Assembly: GCF_002864685.1 (NCBI RefSeq)
Contig: NZ_NMQZ01000015.1
Coordinates: 1 to 64,000, forward strand
From: Alloalcanivorax mobilis
Lineage (GTDB): Bacteria > Pseudomonadota > Gammaproteobacteria > Pseudomonadales > Alcanivoracaceae
DNA length: 64,000 nucleotides
Reading direction: 5' to 3'
A program made the translations under genes and the position numbers. Position 1 is the first letter of the stretch, and each line of letters starts with the position of its first letter. Below the pieces are notes generated by a model. It saw nothing but the letters and a program-made list of their open reading frames with translations. It searched no databases and was not told the origin of the DNA. This document shows, in pieces, positions 1 to 8,829 of this stretch.

Positions 1-26
1 TGGGAAATGGATCGGCATTGAGTCAA

Positions 27-49
27 TTCCCGCTATTCCGCGATGAACC
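27..49. repeat. Single copy of the 23-bp end repeat seen at 61720 and 62162
   Basis: This stretch matches the right end repeat of the 465-bp element at 61720-62184 at all but one position. As at 62184, it directly abuts a run of eight A and then a terminator hairpin. No partner end is visible inside the window; it may lie to the left of position 1. Confidence 0.6.
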
Positions 50-75
50 AAAAAAAAGCGCGACCGAAGCCGCGC
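50..75 (-). terminator. Rho-independent terminator of the atoE-to-MFS operon
   Basis: Read on the minus strand, a 7-bp stem (GCGCGGC with GTCGCGC, one G-U pair) closed by a TTCG tetraloop is followed by eight T. It lies 22 bp beyond the stop codon of the MFS gene, so it closes the whole minus-strand operon. Confidence 0.88.
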
Positions 76-96
76 CGAACCATACTCAGAAAACGC

Positions 97-1311
97 CTAG
101 CGTCGTTCGTATTTTTTCAGTTTCTGCATCGCCACGGTGCCGATCACCGGGCCGATGGCGAGCAGCGAGAACGCCGCCGGCCAGCCGTAGCTGTGTTGCA
201 CGATGGGGATCAGCCACAGGGTGGGCACGGTGAGAACAAAGCCAATCGCCAGTTGCAGGGTGAGGGCGGTGCCCACATAGCTCTGATCGCCCAGCTCGGT
301 GATCACGGTGGAGAACTGGGCGGAATCGGCGACCACGGCGAAGCCCCACACCAGGCCGATCAGCAGCACCAGCGGCAGCGGCGCGCTTTGCATAAAGCCG
401 ATCAGCACGGCGCAACCGCCGGAGACCAGCATCGCCAGGGAGGTGGTATTGCCCCGCCCCCAGCGGTCGCCGAGCTCGCCGCCGGCCCAACAGCCGAGCG
501 CGCCGACACCGATCACCGCGAAGGTGAGCAGGGCGCCGAGGCCACCGGCGGTGGGGTTGCCGTCCGCTTGCAGCACCTGGGTGATGAACACGGAAAACCA
601 GGCCCACATGGCGTACAGCTCCCACATGTGCCCGAAATACCCCACCGAGGCGAGCAGCACCGGGCGGTCGGAGAAGGCGCGGAACGCCTGACCCGGGTTA
701 AACGGCGCGCGCGGAAAATCGAAGGGGCCGTCCTTGCCCAGGTATTCGGCGATCAGGCCGCCGGCCAGGGTCAGCAGCGAGGTGGCGATGATCACCAGCC
801 GCCAGTCCAGCCCGCCCAGGCCGTTGACCAGGTGCGGGGTGGCGGAGCCCAACGTCAGCGCGCCCACCATGATGCCCAGGGCGGTGCCCCGTTTGACCTT
901 GAACCAGGTGGCCATGGCTTTCATCGCCGGCGGATAGACGCCAGCCAGGAACAGGCCGGTCAGGCCACGCAGCAGCATGGCGGCGCCGACGCCCGGTTCG
1001 GTGAGCAATAAAAGATTGGCCAGAGCGGCGCCGGCGGCGCCGCACAGCATCAAGCGGCGCGGCGCGATCAGGTCGGCGATGTTGAACAGCGCCGAGGCCA
1101 GTGCGCCGACCACGAAACCCAAGTGCACACTGATGGTCATCCAGGCGGATTGCCCCGGCGTCAGCGCCCACAGCTCACGCAGCTGGGGCACCACGGCGGT
1201 GGCGGAAAACCAGGTGGTCATGCCCAGCAGCATGGCGGCCGCCAGGGTGGCCAGCCCCCGCCAGCACCCTTGCGGGTCCCGGCGGGGGGCGGCGACGGTG
1301 GCGTCGCTCAT
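97..1311 (-). CDS. MFS transporter
   Basis: A 404-residue inner-membrane protein with about 12 hydrophobic segments, the usual size for a major facilitator superfamily carrier. A motif-A-like loop (GELGDRWGRGN) lies in the second half, at the TM8-TM9 position. I chose the ATG at 1311 because it overlaps the stop codon of the MaoC gene (ATGA); a longer in-frame reading to 1482 would run through that gene. It is the last gene of a catabolic operon and is followed by a terminator. The substrate cannot be read from the sequence. From the neighbours, a carboxylic acid or a pathway product is plausible, either imported or exported. Confidence 0.85.
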   Translation of the reverse strand: MSDATVAAPRRDPQGCWRGLATLAAAMLLGMTTWFSATAVVPQLRELWALTPGQSAWMTISVHLGFVVGALASALFNIADLIAPRRLMLCGAAGAALANLLLLTEPGVGAAMLLRGLTGLFLAGVYPPAMKAMATWFKVKRGTALGIMVGALTLGSATPHLVNGLGGLDWRLVIIATSLLTLAGGLIAEYLGKDGPFDFPRAPFNPGQAFRAFSDRPVLLASVGYFGHMWELYAMWAWFSVFITQVLQADGNPTAGGLGALLTFAVIGVGALGCWAGGELGDRWGRGNTTSLAMLVSGGCAVLIGFMQSAPLPLVLLIGLVWGFAVVADSAQFSTVITELGDQSYVGTALTLQLAIGFVLTVPTLWLIPIVQHSYGWPAAFSLLAIGPVIGTVAMQKLKKYERR

Positions 1312-1760
1312 TTCGGCAGCGCGGCCGTGTAGGTCACCGCTTCGCCGCTGATGCAGACCTCGCCTTTCTGGTTTTCCACGGTGGTGCGGATGGTGCAGAA
1401 AGGCTTGTCTTCTCGTACCGTCAGCACCTCGACGCGGCCGGTGATGGTGTCGCCCACGTACACCGGTTTGGAAAATTTCCATTCCACGCTGAGGAACACG
1501 CTGCCCGGGCCGGGCAGGTCCTCGGCGACCACCGCGTTGAGAATGCCGGTGGTGACGCCACCTTGAACGATCAGGCCGCCAAAGCGTGAGGCTTCCGCCG
1601 CCGCTTTGTCAGTGTGCAGCGGGTTGTAGTCGCCACTCATTTCACTGAACAGTTCGATGTCTTTTTCGGTGACGTCCTTTTTCCTTTCGGCGACGGCGCC
1701 CTGTTCAGGCATGCCATGGCGGGTGTCGCTCCAGCCGTTGACCGGATTGCTGTTGCTCAT
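1308..1760 (-). CDS. MaoC-like (R)-specific enoyl-CoA hydratase/dehydratase
   Basis: A 150-residue single hot-dog-fold protein. The hydratase signature reads SGDYNPLHTDKAAAEASRFGGLIVQGG (shown in part: D-x-N-P-L-H-x-D, then the FGG-x-I-x-x-G stretch). The Asp and His are the usual catalytic pair that adds or removes water across an enoyl-CoA double bond. A good ribosome binding site (AAGGAGAG) precedes the ATG. It is coupled by ATGA overlap to the MFS gene and follows the thiolase by 15 bp. Single-domain MaoC proteins often dimerise or pair with a partner. Because a DUF35 protein is two genes upstream, a ChsH1/ChsH2-like complex is possible but is inference. Confidence 0.85.
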   Translation of the reverse strand: MSNSNPVNGWSDTRHGMPEQGAVAERKKDVTEKDIELFSEMSGDYNPLHTDKAAAEASRFGGLIVQGGVTTGILNAVVAEDLPGPGSVFLSVEWKFSKPVYVGDTITGRVEVLTVREDKPFCTIRTTVENQKGEVCISGEAVTYTAALPK

Positions 1761-1775
1761 TACTGCTCTCCTTTC

Positions 1776-2957
1776 CTATGAAGTTCGTTCAATCACCACG
1801 GCGTAACCCTGGCCGCCGCCGCCGCACAGCGAGGCCACCGCGTAGCGGCCCTGGCGGCGCTTGAGCTCCCGCGCCACGGTGAGCAGAAGCCGGAAGCCGG
1901 TGCCGCCCAGTGGGTGGCCCAGAGCGATGGCGCCGCCGTTCACGTTGACGCGCTCGGCGGGCAGATTCAGATGCCGGCAGGTGGCGATCACCACCGCCGC
2001 GAAGGCTTCGTTGATTTCAAAAACGTCGACATCGTTCAGGCCAATGCCGGCGCGCGCCACCGCCCGTTCAATGGCGTTGGCGGGTTTCAGATGCAGGGTG
2101 TTGTCCGGCCCGGCCACTTCCGCCCAGCCGATAATGCGGCCCAGCGGCGTCACCCCCAGGGCATCCGCTTCCGCCTGAGAGCACACCAGCCCGGCGGAGG
2201 CGCCGTCGGTCATTTGCGAGCTGCTGCCGGCGGTGATCGAGCCGCCCTCTTCAAAGGCGGCGCGCAAGCCGGCCAGCTTCTCCACGGTGGTGTCGGCGCG
2301 GATGCCTTCATCACCGCTGACCTCGCCCCCGGGCACCGCCACCGGCACGATCTCGCCGTCAAAAAATCCGTCTTTAACGGCGGCGGCGGCGCGCTGATGG
2401 GAGGCGGCGGCGTAGGCATCCTGCTCTGGCCGGGCGATGTTCAGTTCCCGGTTGGCGCGCTCGGAAAGTGGGCCCATGCCCTCGTTGCCCAACGAGCACC
2501 AAAGGCCGTCGTTGATCATGATGTCGGTGAAACCGAGTTCGCCGGGGCGGCGCTCCGCCTGGCGCATCAGCCGCGCGTGGGGCGCGCGGCTCATGGAGTC
2601 GCCGCCACCCACGATATAGCGCGAACCTTCGCCCAGTTGAATGCGCCGCGCCGCATCGGCGACGCTGGCCAGCCCGGCCAGGCAAACGTTATTGAGCGTC
2701 AGCGCCGGCACCCGCCAATCGACACCGCCGTCGGCGGCGGCCAGCCGGGCCGGGTTCTGGCCCTGGCCCGCTTGCAGTACCTGCCCGAGCAGCACGCCGT
2801 CGGCCTGGGCGAAGGCCGGATAGCGGCGGATCAGCTCGGCGATGGCGGTGGCGATGAGGGTGCGCGCCGGCACGCTGGCCAGCCCGCCCAGGTAACGGCC
2901 GAAAGGGGTGCGGATGCCGTCCAGCAGTACCGCCTGGTGTTGCGAATCCATGGTCAT
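1776..2957 (-). CDS. Thiolase (acetyl-CoA acetyltransferase family)
   Basis: A 393-residue thiolase with all three catalytic elements: nucleophilic Cys in NNVCLAG near residue 90, the HPLGGTG histidine near residue 345, and the second Cys in SLCGGGGQG near residue 375. The family splits 3-ketoacyl-CoA, or joins two acetyl-CoA, in the cytoplasm. With the acetoacetyl-CoA synthetase upstream, the obvious role is to cleave acetoacetyl-CoA to two acetyl-CoA. Two ATGs compete: the one at 2957 overlaps the DUF35 stop (ATGA), while the one at 2951 has better spacing to GGAG, so the protein may be two residues shorter. Confidence 0.92.
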   Translation of the reverse strand: MTMDSQHQAVLLDGIRTPFGRYLGGLASVPARTLIATAIAELIRRYPAFAQADGVLLGQVLQAGQGQNPARLAAADGGVDWRVPALTLNNVCLAGLASVADAARRIQLGEGSRYIVGGGDSMSRAPHARLMRQAERRPGELGFTDIMINDGLWCSLGNEGMGPLSERANRELNIARPEQDAYAAASHQRAAAAVKDGFFDGEIVPVAVPGGEVSGDEGIRADTTVEKLAGLRAAFEEGGSITAGSSSQMTDGASAGLVCSQAEADALGVTPLGRIIGWAEVAGPDNTLHLKPANAIERAVARAGIGLNDVDVFEINEAFAAVVIATCRHLNLPAERVNVNGGAIALGHPLGGTGFRLLLTVARELKRRQGRYAVASLCGGGGQGYAVVIERTS

Positions 2958-3397
2958 TCTCCGTTGTTGTCACGGGGGTCGGCGGGCCGGAACTTGGGCA
3001 GCACTTCGCCACCCTGCTCAACCCAATGCACCTGTACCGGCATGCCAATGCGCACCGCGTCCGGGGCGCATTCCACCACGTTGGAAAGCATGCGCGGCCC
3101 CTCTTGCAGATCGATCAGCGCCACCACGTAGGGGCTGTCTTCCACGAACGCCGGATGGCCGGGCTTGTGCACCACGATGAACGACGCCACCGTGCCGCGC
3201 CCGCTGGCTTCACGCCACTGCAGGTTGGTCGACCAACTGTGCGGGTCCAGGGCGCGCGGGTAAAACACCCATTTCTCGGAATCCGGGCAGTACTGAATCA
3301 GCAAACGACGCTCACGGCAGCCTTCCCAGAACGGTTGTGACAACGGGCTGGCCTGAGGGCCGGGTTTGCGCATCGGTTGGTTTCCAGAATGTGTCAT
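2954..3397 (-). CDS. DUF35 OB-fold protein with degenerate zinc ribbon
   Basis: A 147-residue protein with the layout of the Zn-ribbon plus OB-fold (DUF35/DUF35_N) family: FWEG near residue 23, the ribbon region, then ASGRGTVASF opening the OB fold. Family members pair with thiolase-like proteins to form aldolases (ChsH2 with Ltp2) or acyl-condensing enzymes. The ribbon normally has four Cys in two CxxC pairs. Here only the first remains (YCPDSEKW), and the second pair position reads DPHSWS, so zinc binding is probably lost. It lies 3 bp after the thiolase-like gene, as expected for a two-subunit enzyme. The start has an AGGAG site at good distance. Confidence 0.85.
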   Translation of the reverse strand: MTHSGNQPMRKPGPQASPLSQPFWEGCRERRLLIQYCPDSEKWVFYPRALDPHSWSTNLQWREASGRGTVASFIVVHKPGHPAFVEDSPYVVALIDLQEGPRMLSNVVECAPDAVRIGMPVQVHWVEQGGEVLPKFRPADPRDNNGE

Positions 3398-3400
3398 TGG

Positions 3401-4555
3401 CTACTCCTCCCGGCGCAAAATGAGAGCGGTGGCTTCACTCATGGTGGCGCCGTTGCCGGTCACCAGGGCGTGGCGGGCGTTGGCGATCTGGCGCCCGTGC
3501 GCCTGATGCCGCAGTTGCCGCACCGCCTCGATGATGTGCGACATGCCGCCGGCCAGATCCGCCTGACCAAAGGCGAGCTGGCCGCCGTGGGTGTTGAGCG
3601 GAAAATCGCCCTCTGGGCTGAGGTCGTGCTCGGCCAGCCAGCGGCCGCCGGCGCCCGGCGGGCACAGGCCGGCGTCTTCCACGGTCACCGCCAGCATGAT
3701 GCTGTAGCAGTCGTACAGCGACAGCAGGTTCATGTCGGTGGCGCTCACGCCGGCCTGTTGAAACGCCCGCGCCATGGCCGGTTTGAGCGGGCCGGAGAGC
3801 AGATCCGGCGCGCCGGAAATGGCCCGGTGGGTGACTTTCTCGCCGGCGCCGGCGATCTCCACCGGTGGATGGCGCAAGGTGCGCGCGCGCTGGCTGGTGG
3901 TGACCACGAAGGCGGAACCGCCGGCACAGGGCATGACGATTTCCAGCAACCGCAGCGGCGCCGCCACCAGCGGCGAGTTGAGCACATCGTCCACGGTGAT
4001 CGGCGTGTCGCGGAAAATCGCCTGCGGGTGGCGGGCCGCGTTGCGCCGCTGCGCCACCACCGCCTGGGCCAGTTGCTCGCTGGTGGTGCCGTAGTGATGC
4101 CTGTGCGCCTGGGCGATCATGGCGTAGGCGGCGTTGGCGCCGGAGGCGCCGAACGGCACATCGAACTCGCGGATCGGGTTGCGATTGGGTGAACGCGGCG
4201 GCGTCGGCTCGCGGCTGTTGGCGAGCACGCACAGCACCGCTTCGCACATGCCGGCGTTGATCGCCGCCGCCGCCCGCCAGGCCATGCCGGCGCCGGAGGC
4301 GCCGCCCAGGTCCACCACATTGCTCATGGTCGGTTTGAGACCCAGGTATTCGCACACCGTGGCGGGCACGTGCTGCGGCGTTTCGCCGACCTGCGGGCCG
4401 ACCAGCAGGCCGTCGATGGCGGCCGGCTCCAGGCCGGCGTCCGCCACCGCTTCGATGCACACCCGGGCGATCATGCCCAGGGTGGTTTCGCCCTCGGTGC
4501 GGCGCGTTGGCGTCAGCTCGCCGATGCCGGCGATGGCGCAGTTCCAGTGGCTCAT
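3401..4555 (-). CDS. Thiolase-like protein (SCP-x/Ltp2 type) lacking the nucleophilic Cys
   Basis: A 384-residue thiolase-fold protein of the lipid-transfer/SCP-x group. The segment that carries the nucleophile in true thiolases reads VVDLGGASGAGM, so the Cys is replaced by Gly. The YDCYS motif near residue 280 and NTHGGQLAFG near residue 320 are the pattern seen in thiolase-like partners of DUF35 proteins. Retro-aldolases such as Ltp2 also lack the thiolase Cys. I start at the ATG at 4555, which overlaps the acetoacetyl-CoA synthetase stop (ATGA); the upstream reading is Gly-rich and non-native. Likely an aldolase or condensing subunit with the DUF35 protein; the substrate is unknown. Confidence 0.82.
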   Translation of the reverse strand: MSHWNCAIAGIGELTPTRRTEGETTLGMIARVCIEAVADAGLEPAAIDGLLVGPQVGETPQHVPATVCEYLGLKPTMSNVVDLGGASGAGMAWRAAAAINAGMCEAVLCVLANSREPTPPRSPNRNPIREFDVPFGASGANAAYAMIAQAHRHHYGTTSEQLAQAVVAQRRNAARHPQAIFRDTPITVDDVLNSPLVAAPLRLLEIVMPCAGGSAFVVTTSQRARTLRHPPVEIAGAGEKVTHRAISGAPDLLSGPLKPAMARAFQQAGVSATDMNLLSLYDCYSIMLAVTVEDAGLCPPGAGGRWLAEHDLSPEGDFPLNTHGGQLAFGQADLAGGMSHIIEAVRQLRHQAHGRQIANARHALVTGNGATMSEATALILRREE

Positions 4556-6516
4556 GCCTGCACCTCCGCCACCGCCACGAACTGCTCCAGACAATCCGGG
4601 TTGAGCAGCGAGCCCTTGTTCTTGACCGGCTTGCCGGTGAGCATTTGCAGCACCGCTTTTTCCACTTTCTTGCCGTTCAGGGTGTAGGGAATTTCGTTGA
4701 CCTGGAACAGCCGCTTCGGCACATGGCGCGGCGACGCTTCGCGCAGCAGCGCATCGCGAATGCGCTGGCTCAGCGGCTCATCCAGCTCACGGCCCGCTTC
4801 GGTGACCACGAACAGCCACAGGTCCATGTCGCCGCCCTCGATGGGGTAACCCACCACCAGGGAATCCTCGATGCCGTCGATGGTTTCCACCACGCGGTAA
4901 ATTTCCGAGGGGCCCATGCGCACGCCACCGGGTTTGAGCAGGGTGTCACTGCGGCCGGTGATCACCACGCCACCGCTGGCGGTAAAGTACGCGACGTCGC
5001 CGTGGGTCCAGACATCCGCGCGTTCACCGAAGTAGGTGTCCAGATAACGCTGCCAGCCGCCGTCGCCCCAGAAGCCCAGCGGCATGGACGGGAACGGTTC
5101 GGTGCACACCAGATCGCCGTGGCGGCCGAGTACCGGAATGTCCCGTTCATCGAGCATGGCCATCGCCATGCCCAGGGCCGGCACCTGGATTTCACCGGCG
5201 TACACCGGCCCGGCCGGGTTGCCCATCACGAAACAGCCGAGAATTTCGGTGCCCCCGGAAATCGACGCCAGGCACAGATCCGCTTTCACCGCGCCGTACA
5301 CCCAGCGGAAGTTTTCCTCGGTGAGCGGCGCGCCGGCGCTCATCACCATGCGCAGCGCGGACAAGTCGTAGTGATCAGCGGGCCGGCGGCCGGCCTGCTC
5401 CAGCAACGACAGATATTTGGGGCTGGTGCCGAAATGGGTGGCACCGGTTTCGGCGGCGATGCGCCACAGAGCGTCGTGATCCAGCTCGCCGTCGCGTTTG
5501 GGAATAGCCGCGCCGTCATAAAGCACCAGGGTGGCGCCGCTGGCGCGGGCGGTGATCATCCAGTGGTACATCATCCAGGCGGTGGAGGTGTAATACATGA
5601 CCCGGTCGCCGGGGCCAATGTCGCAATGCAGCATGTGCTCCTTGCGATGGTTGATCAGGGTGCCGCCGGCGCTGTGCACGATGCACTTGGGCAGCCCGGT
5701 GGTGCCGGAGGTGTAGATCACGTAGAGCGGATGATTGAACGGCAGCGCCACATAGTCCGGTTGTGACGGCGCGCCCGCCGCCAGCGTTTCCAGCCGCGCC
5801 ACGGCAGCGTAGGTGCGTTCCACCTCACCCTCGCCGCACAGCAGCAAATGACGGACTTTCAGGCCATTGGCAATCTCCGCGACGCGCTCGCCGATGTCGT
5901 GCAGACGACCGTTGTAGCGATAGCGCGGCACCGCCACCAGCACCCTGGGTTCGATCTGGCCGAAGCGGTCGAGCACGCCGTTAACGCCAAACTCCGGCGC
6001 GCAGGCGGACCAGATCGCGCCGATCGAGGCGGTGGCCAGCACCATCACCAGGGTGTCCACGGTGTTCGGCATCAGCCCGGCGACGCGGTCGCCCTCGCCC
6101 ACCCCCAGCTCACGCAGCGCCTGCTGGGCGCCGGCCACGCGCTGGCGCAGCTGTGCCAGGGTCAGCGCCGCGCCGACCCCGTCTTCTCCGGTTTCGATCA
6201 CCGCCACCTGGTCGGCGTCGCCGGCCAGCAGATTCTCGGCGAAGTTCATGGTGGCACCGATAAAGAAACGGGCGCCGACCATGCGCGCCTGGCCATCGCT
6301 GCTGAGCACCTGCTGGTAGTCGCTGGCGACCGGGTTGGCGAAGCGCCAGAACTCGGCCCAGAAATCCTCCAGGCAGGTCACCGCGTAGCGGTGCAGATCG
6401 GCGTAGCTGGCGCCCTCCAGACCGACCTGCCGGGCGAACCGGGTGATCGCGGCACTGGCGATCCGTTCCGGCCCGGGTGTCCAGCACAGTGGCGCCAGGT
6501 TGTGCGTGTAGCTCAT
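4552..6516 (-). CDS. aacS: Acetoacetyl-CoA synthetase
   Basis: A 654-residue ANL-superfamily ligase of the length typical of acetoacetate-CoA ligases, about 100 residues longer than fatty acyl-CoA ligases. The ATP loop is YTSGTTGLPKCIVHSAGG near residue 270, followed by the GGTEI motif near residue 425. The C-terminal NGKKVEKAV near residue 625 carries the catalytic Lys. It activates acetoacetate with ATP and CoA in the cytoplasm. Its start has an AGGAG site and lies 33 bp after the short-chain acid permease; its stop is coupled to the thiolase-like gene. Together with the permease and thiolase this makes a full acetoacetate-use route. A related beta-keto acid could be the true substrate. Confidence 0.92.
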   Translation of the reverse strand: MSYTHNLAPLCWTPGPERIASAAITRFARQVGLEGASYADLHRYAVTCLEDFWAEFWRFANPVASDYQQVLSSDGQARMVGARFFIGATMNFAENLLAGDADQVAVIETGEDGVGAALTLAQLRQRVAGAQQALRELGVGEGDRVAGLMPNTVDTLVMVLATASIGAIWSACAPEFGVNGVLDRFGQIEPRVLVAVPRYRYNGRLHDIGERVAEIANGLKVRHLLLCGEGEVERTYAAVARLETLAAGAPSQPDYVALPFNHPLYVIYTSGTTGLPKCIVHSAGGTLINHRKEHMLHCDIGPGDRVMYYTSTAWMMYHWMITARASGATLVLYDGAAIPKRDGELDHDALWRIAAETGATHFGTSPKYLSLLEQAGRRPADHYDLSALRMVMSAGAPLTEENFRWVYGAVKADLCLASISGGTEILGCFVMGNPAGPVYAGEIQVPALGMAMAMLDERDIPVLGRHGDLVCTEPFPSMPLGFWGDGGWQRYLDTYFGERADVWTHGDVAYFTASGGVVITGRSDTLLKPGGVRMGPSEIYRVVETIDGIEDSLVVGYPIEGGDMDLWLFVVTEAGRELDEPLSQRIRDALLREASPRHVPKRLFQVNEIPYTLNGKKVEKAVLQMLTGKPVKNKGSLLNPDCLEQFVAVAEVQA

Positions 6517-6549
6517 TGAAGCACTCCTTTTTATAAGATCGCGGCTCGC

Positions 6550-7911
6550 TCAGCCGCCAAACAGCACCGGCAGCACGGTGACGCCAACGCCGAAAATGAC
6601 CAGGGCGAACAGCATCATCACCGCCGTGTAGCCAACGATGTCGCGGGCCTTGAGCGCGGTCACGCCGAGCAGCGGCAGCATCCACATGGGTTGAATCGCA
6701 TTGGTGAGCTGGTCGCCGTAGGAAAACGCCATCACCGTGACCGCGTTGTCCACGCCCAGGCTCTGCCCGGCCTGAATCAACAGCGGCCCCTGCACCGCCC
6801 ATTGGCCGCCGGCGGAGGGCACCATCAGGTTGACGAAACCGGCGGCGATCATCGCCAGCAGCGGGAAGGTGTGCACGTTGGAAATCGACACCAGCCATTC
6901 GGCGAACACCGCCACCAGGCCAGAGCCCGCCATCATGCCCATGATTCCCGCGTAGAGCGGAAACTGCAGCACGATCTGGCCACAGGCGCGGATGCCCTCA
7001 TCGATGGCGTTCACATAGGCCATCGGCGTGCGGTAGGCGATCAGGCCGAAAATCAGCAGCGCGAAGTTGACGATGTCCAGGTTGAGATCGAAGCCCTTGC
7101 TGTAAAAGTGATACCCCAGATAACCCAGGCCGGGCACGATCAGCATCCAGCTCAGCAGGGCGGCGTTTTCCAGTTTCTCGGCCAGCGTGGTGGCTTCGGC
7201 TTTTTCCCGTTTGGCGTCGGCCACGGCATCGGCGGCGTCGGCTTCGTCGTCGGCGATCTCGGCGATGTCCTCATCCTTGGGATGCATGGCGCGATACACC
7301 AGCGGAATCAGAATCAGGTAGGCCAGAAAGGCAATCAGATTGAACGGTGAGAAAATGGTCTGGGACACCGGGATCAAACCGATCTTGTCGGCCAGAAAGT
7401 GCCCCTGGGTGTTGACCAGCAGCGGCGCCGACGCGGACAAACCGCAGTTGAAAATGATCAGCCCGGAAAAGCCGGCGGCGGCGGCCAGCGGATAATGAAT
7501 GCGGATGCCGCGTTTCTTGGCCTGCCCGCACACTTCGCGGGCGGCGATGGCGCCGACGATCAGGCCCAGGCCCCAGCTCAGAAAGCCGAACACCACCGCC
7601 AGCACGGTGACCAGAATAATGCCCTGCCCGGCGCTGCGCGGCAGGGCGGCGGCGCGGCGTACCGCGGCGCGCACCGGCGGCGAACTGGCCAGCACATAGC
7701 CGAACAGCAGAATCACCACCATCTGCATGGAAAACTTGAGCAGATCCCAGAAGCCGGCGTACCAGTGGCCGACCATCTGCGCCGGGCTTTGGTGGGTGAT
7801 CACGATGCCCATCAGGTAGACCACCGCCGAGAGCAGGATGGCGAAGATAAACGGGTTGGGAATAAGTTGTCGGGAGACGCGCGCGCAAAGCGCACCTGCG
7901 GCCTGCAGCAT
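6550..7911 (-). CDS. atoE: Short-chain fatty acid permease, AtoE family
   Basis: A 453-residue polytopic inner-membrane protein matching the short-chain fatty acid transporter family. The signature NLMVPSAGGQWAVQGP lies near residue 360, and SYGDQLTNAIQPMW near residue 395. An acidic, Lys-rich cytoplasmic loop around residues 210-245 is longer than I would expect. The family moves acetoacetate, butyrate and similar acids across the inner membrane. It is the first gene of the operon, with a strong GGAGG site before the ATG and a dyad 77-103 bp upstream that may bind the neighbouring TetR protein. Confidence 0.9.
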   Translation of the reverse strand: MLQAAGALCARVSRQLIPNPFIFAILLSAVVYLMGIVITHQSPAQMVGHWYAGFWDLLKFSMQMVVILLFGYVLASSPPVRAAVRRAAALPRSAGQGIILVTVLAVVFGFLSWGLGLIVGAIAAREVCGQAKKRGIRIHYPLAAAAGFSGLIIFNCGLSASAPLLVNTQGHFLADKIGLIPVSQTIFSPFNLIAFLAYLILIPLVYRAMHPKDEDIAEIADDEADAADAVADAKREKAEATTLAEKLENAALLSWMLIVPGLGYLGYHFYSKGFDLNLDIVNFALLIFGLIAYRTPMAYVNAIDEGIRACGQIVLQFPLYAGIMGMMAGSGLVAVFAEWLVSISNVHTFPLLAMIAAGFVNLMVPSAGGQWAVQGPLLIQAGQSLGVDNAVTVMAFSYGDQLTNAIQPMWMLPLLGVTALKARDIVGYTAVMMLFALVIFGVGVTVLPVLFGG

Positions 7912-7987
7912 GTTGTTTCCTCCACCTTTCGTGTCGGGTTTTATTATTGAGTGCTATGTTTGTTTGCCGGCCCGGAAAACTGTACCG

Positions 7988-8014
7988 ACTGGTCCATACA
8001 GTACGGTGACCAGT
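7988..8014. promoter_or_regulatory. Candidate operator dyad upstream of atoE
   Basis: ACTGGTC at 7988-7994 and GACCAGT at 8008-8014 form a perfect 7-bp inverted repeat, 20 bp centre to centre. It lies in the 336-bp gap (7912-8247) between atoE and the TetR gene, 77 bp before the atoE ATG. Both genes are on the minus strand, so this gap holds the operon promoter and lies downstream of the TetR gene. I see no other structured signal in the gap. Confidence 0.4.
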
Positions 8015-8247
8015 GAGTCGCTGTAAAGCGTCATCCATACTCGGCCCGCAATGGGAACAAAGTCCGGAAATCACTTAAAGTGTTGAATTAACTGAACTAT
8101 AAGAAAAGGAAATGATTGCGGGAGCGGCGATCCAAAATCCGTATCGCCGCCCGGAGCGCCAGCAACAGCGGGGCTTGTGGCAGCTTGAACTGTACCGGTC
8201 GATACATTTTTTAGGAATAAAGGCGGCCAGAAGGGAAGCAAATAAAT

Positions 8248-8829
8248 CTAAACGGAACCGCGCTTCAGGCCGGAAAGGATCAGATCGCAGAACGAATCGG
8301 CAATCGCCTCGGGGCTGCGATTGCCGTCCGGGCGCAGCCACAGGTAGCTGTAGTGATGCATGCCGATCACCGCCTTCACGGTGATCGCATCGGTGTCCTG
8401 AAAATCGCCGTGGTCGGAACCGGCGCGCAGCATGCGCGCCCAGACGCGCTCGTAGGCGCGGTGCAAATCCAGCGATGCCTGACGGTTCTCGCCGGTCACC
8501 GAGTGCATTTCACGGAAACACACGGTCAGCTCGGAAAGATCCTCGGCGACGCTGCGCATCACCGCGCGGGAGAAACTGCGCAGCCGCTGTTCAGAGGCCT
8601 GATCCTCCGCCAACAATGCCTCGCCGATGGCAATCAGCTCACGCAAATAGCGGGTGGTGATCTCGAACAGCATCTCCTCTTTATTGGAGAAATAGTGATA
8701 CAGCGAGCTGCGCCCCAGCCCGGTGGCTTTTTCCAGATCGCTCATGCCGGTGGCGTGAAATCCCTTGCGGGCAAACAGATCCGCGGCGGCGCGCAGCAAT
8801 CGGGTTCGGTTGTCCTTTATGCGATCCAT
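8248..8829 (-). CDS. TetR/AcrR family regulator
   Basis: A 193-residue repressor-type protein. The N-terminal helix-turn-helix runs RLLRAAADLFARKGFHATG, then GRSSLYHYFSNKEEML at residues 30-50. The C-terminal part is the variable ligand-binding domain and would bind an acyl-CoA or similar effector. I use the ATG at 8829 (MDRIKDNR) because an earlier in-frame start adds 30 residues unlike any TetR N-terminus. It sits directly upstream of, and on the same strand as, the atoE operon, so it most likely controls that operon and perhaps itself. Confidence 0.88.
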   Translation of the reverse strand: MDRIKDNRTRLLRAAADLFARKGFHATGMSDLEKATGLGRSSLYHYFSNKEEMLFEITTRYLRELIAIGEALLAEDQASEQRLRSFSRAVMRSVAEDLSELTVCFREMHSVTGENRQASLDLHRAYERVWARMLRAGSDHGDFQDTDAITVKAVIGMHHYSYLWLRPDGNRSPEAIADSFCDLILSGLKRGSV

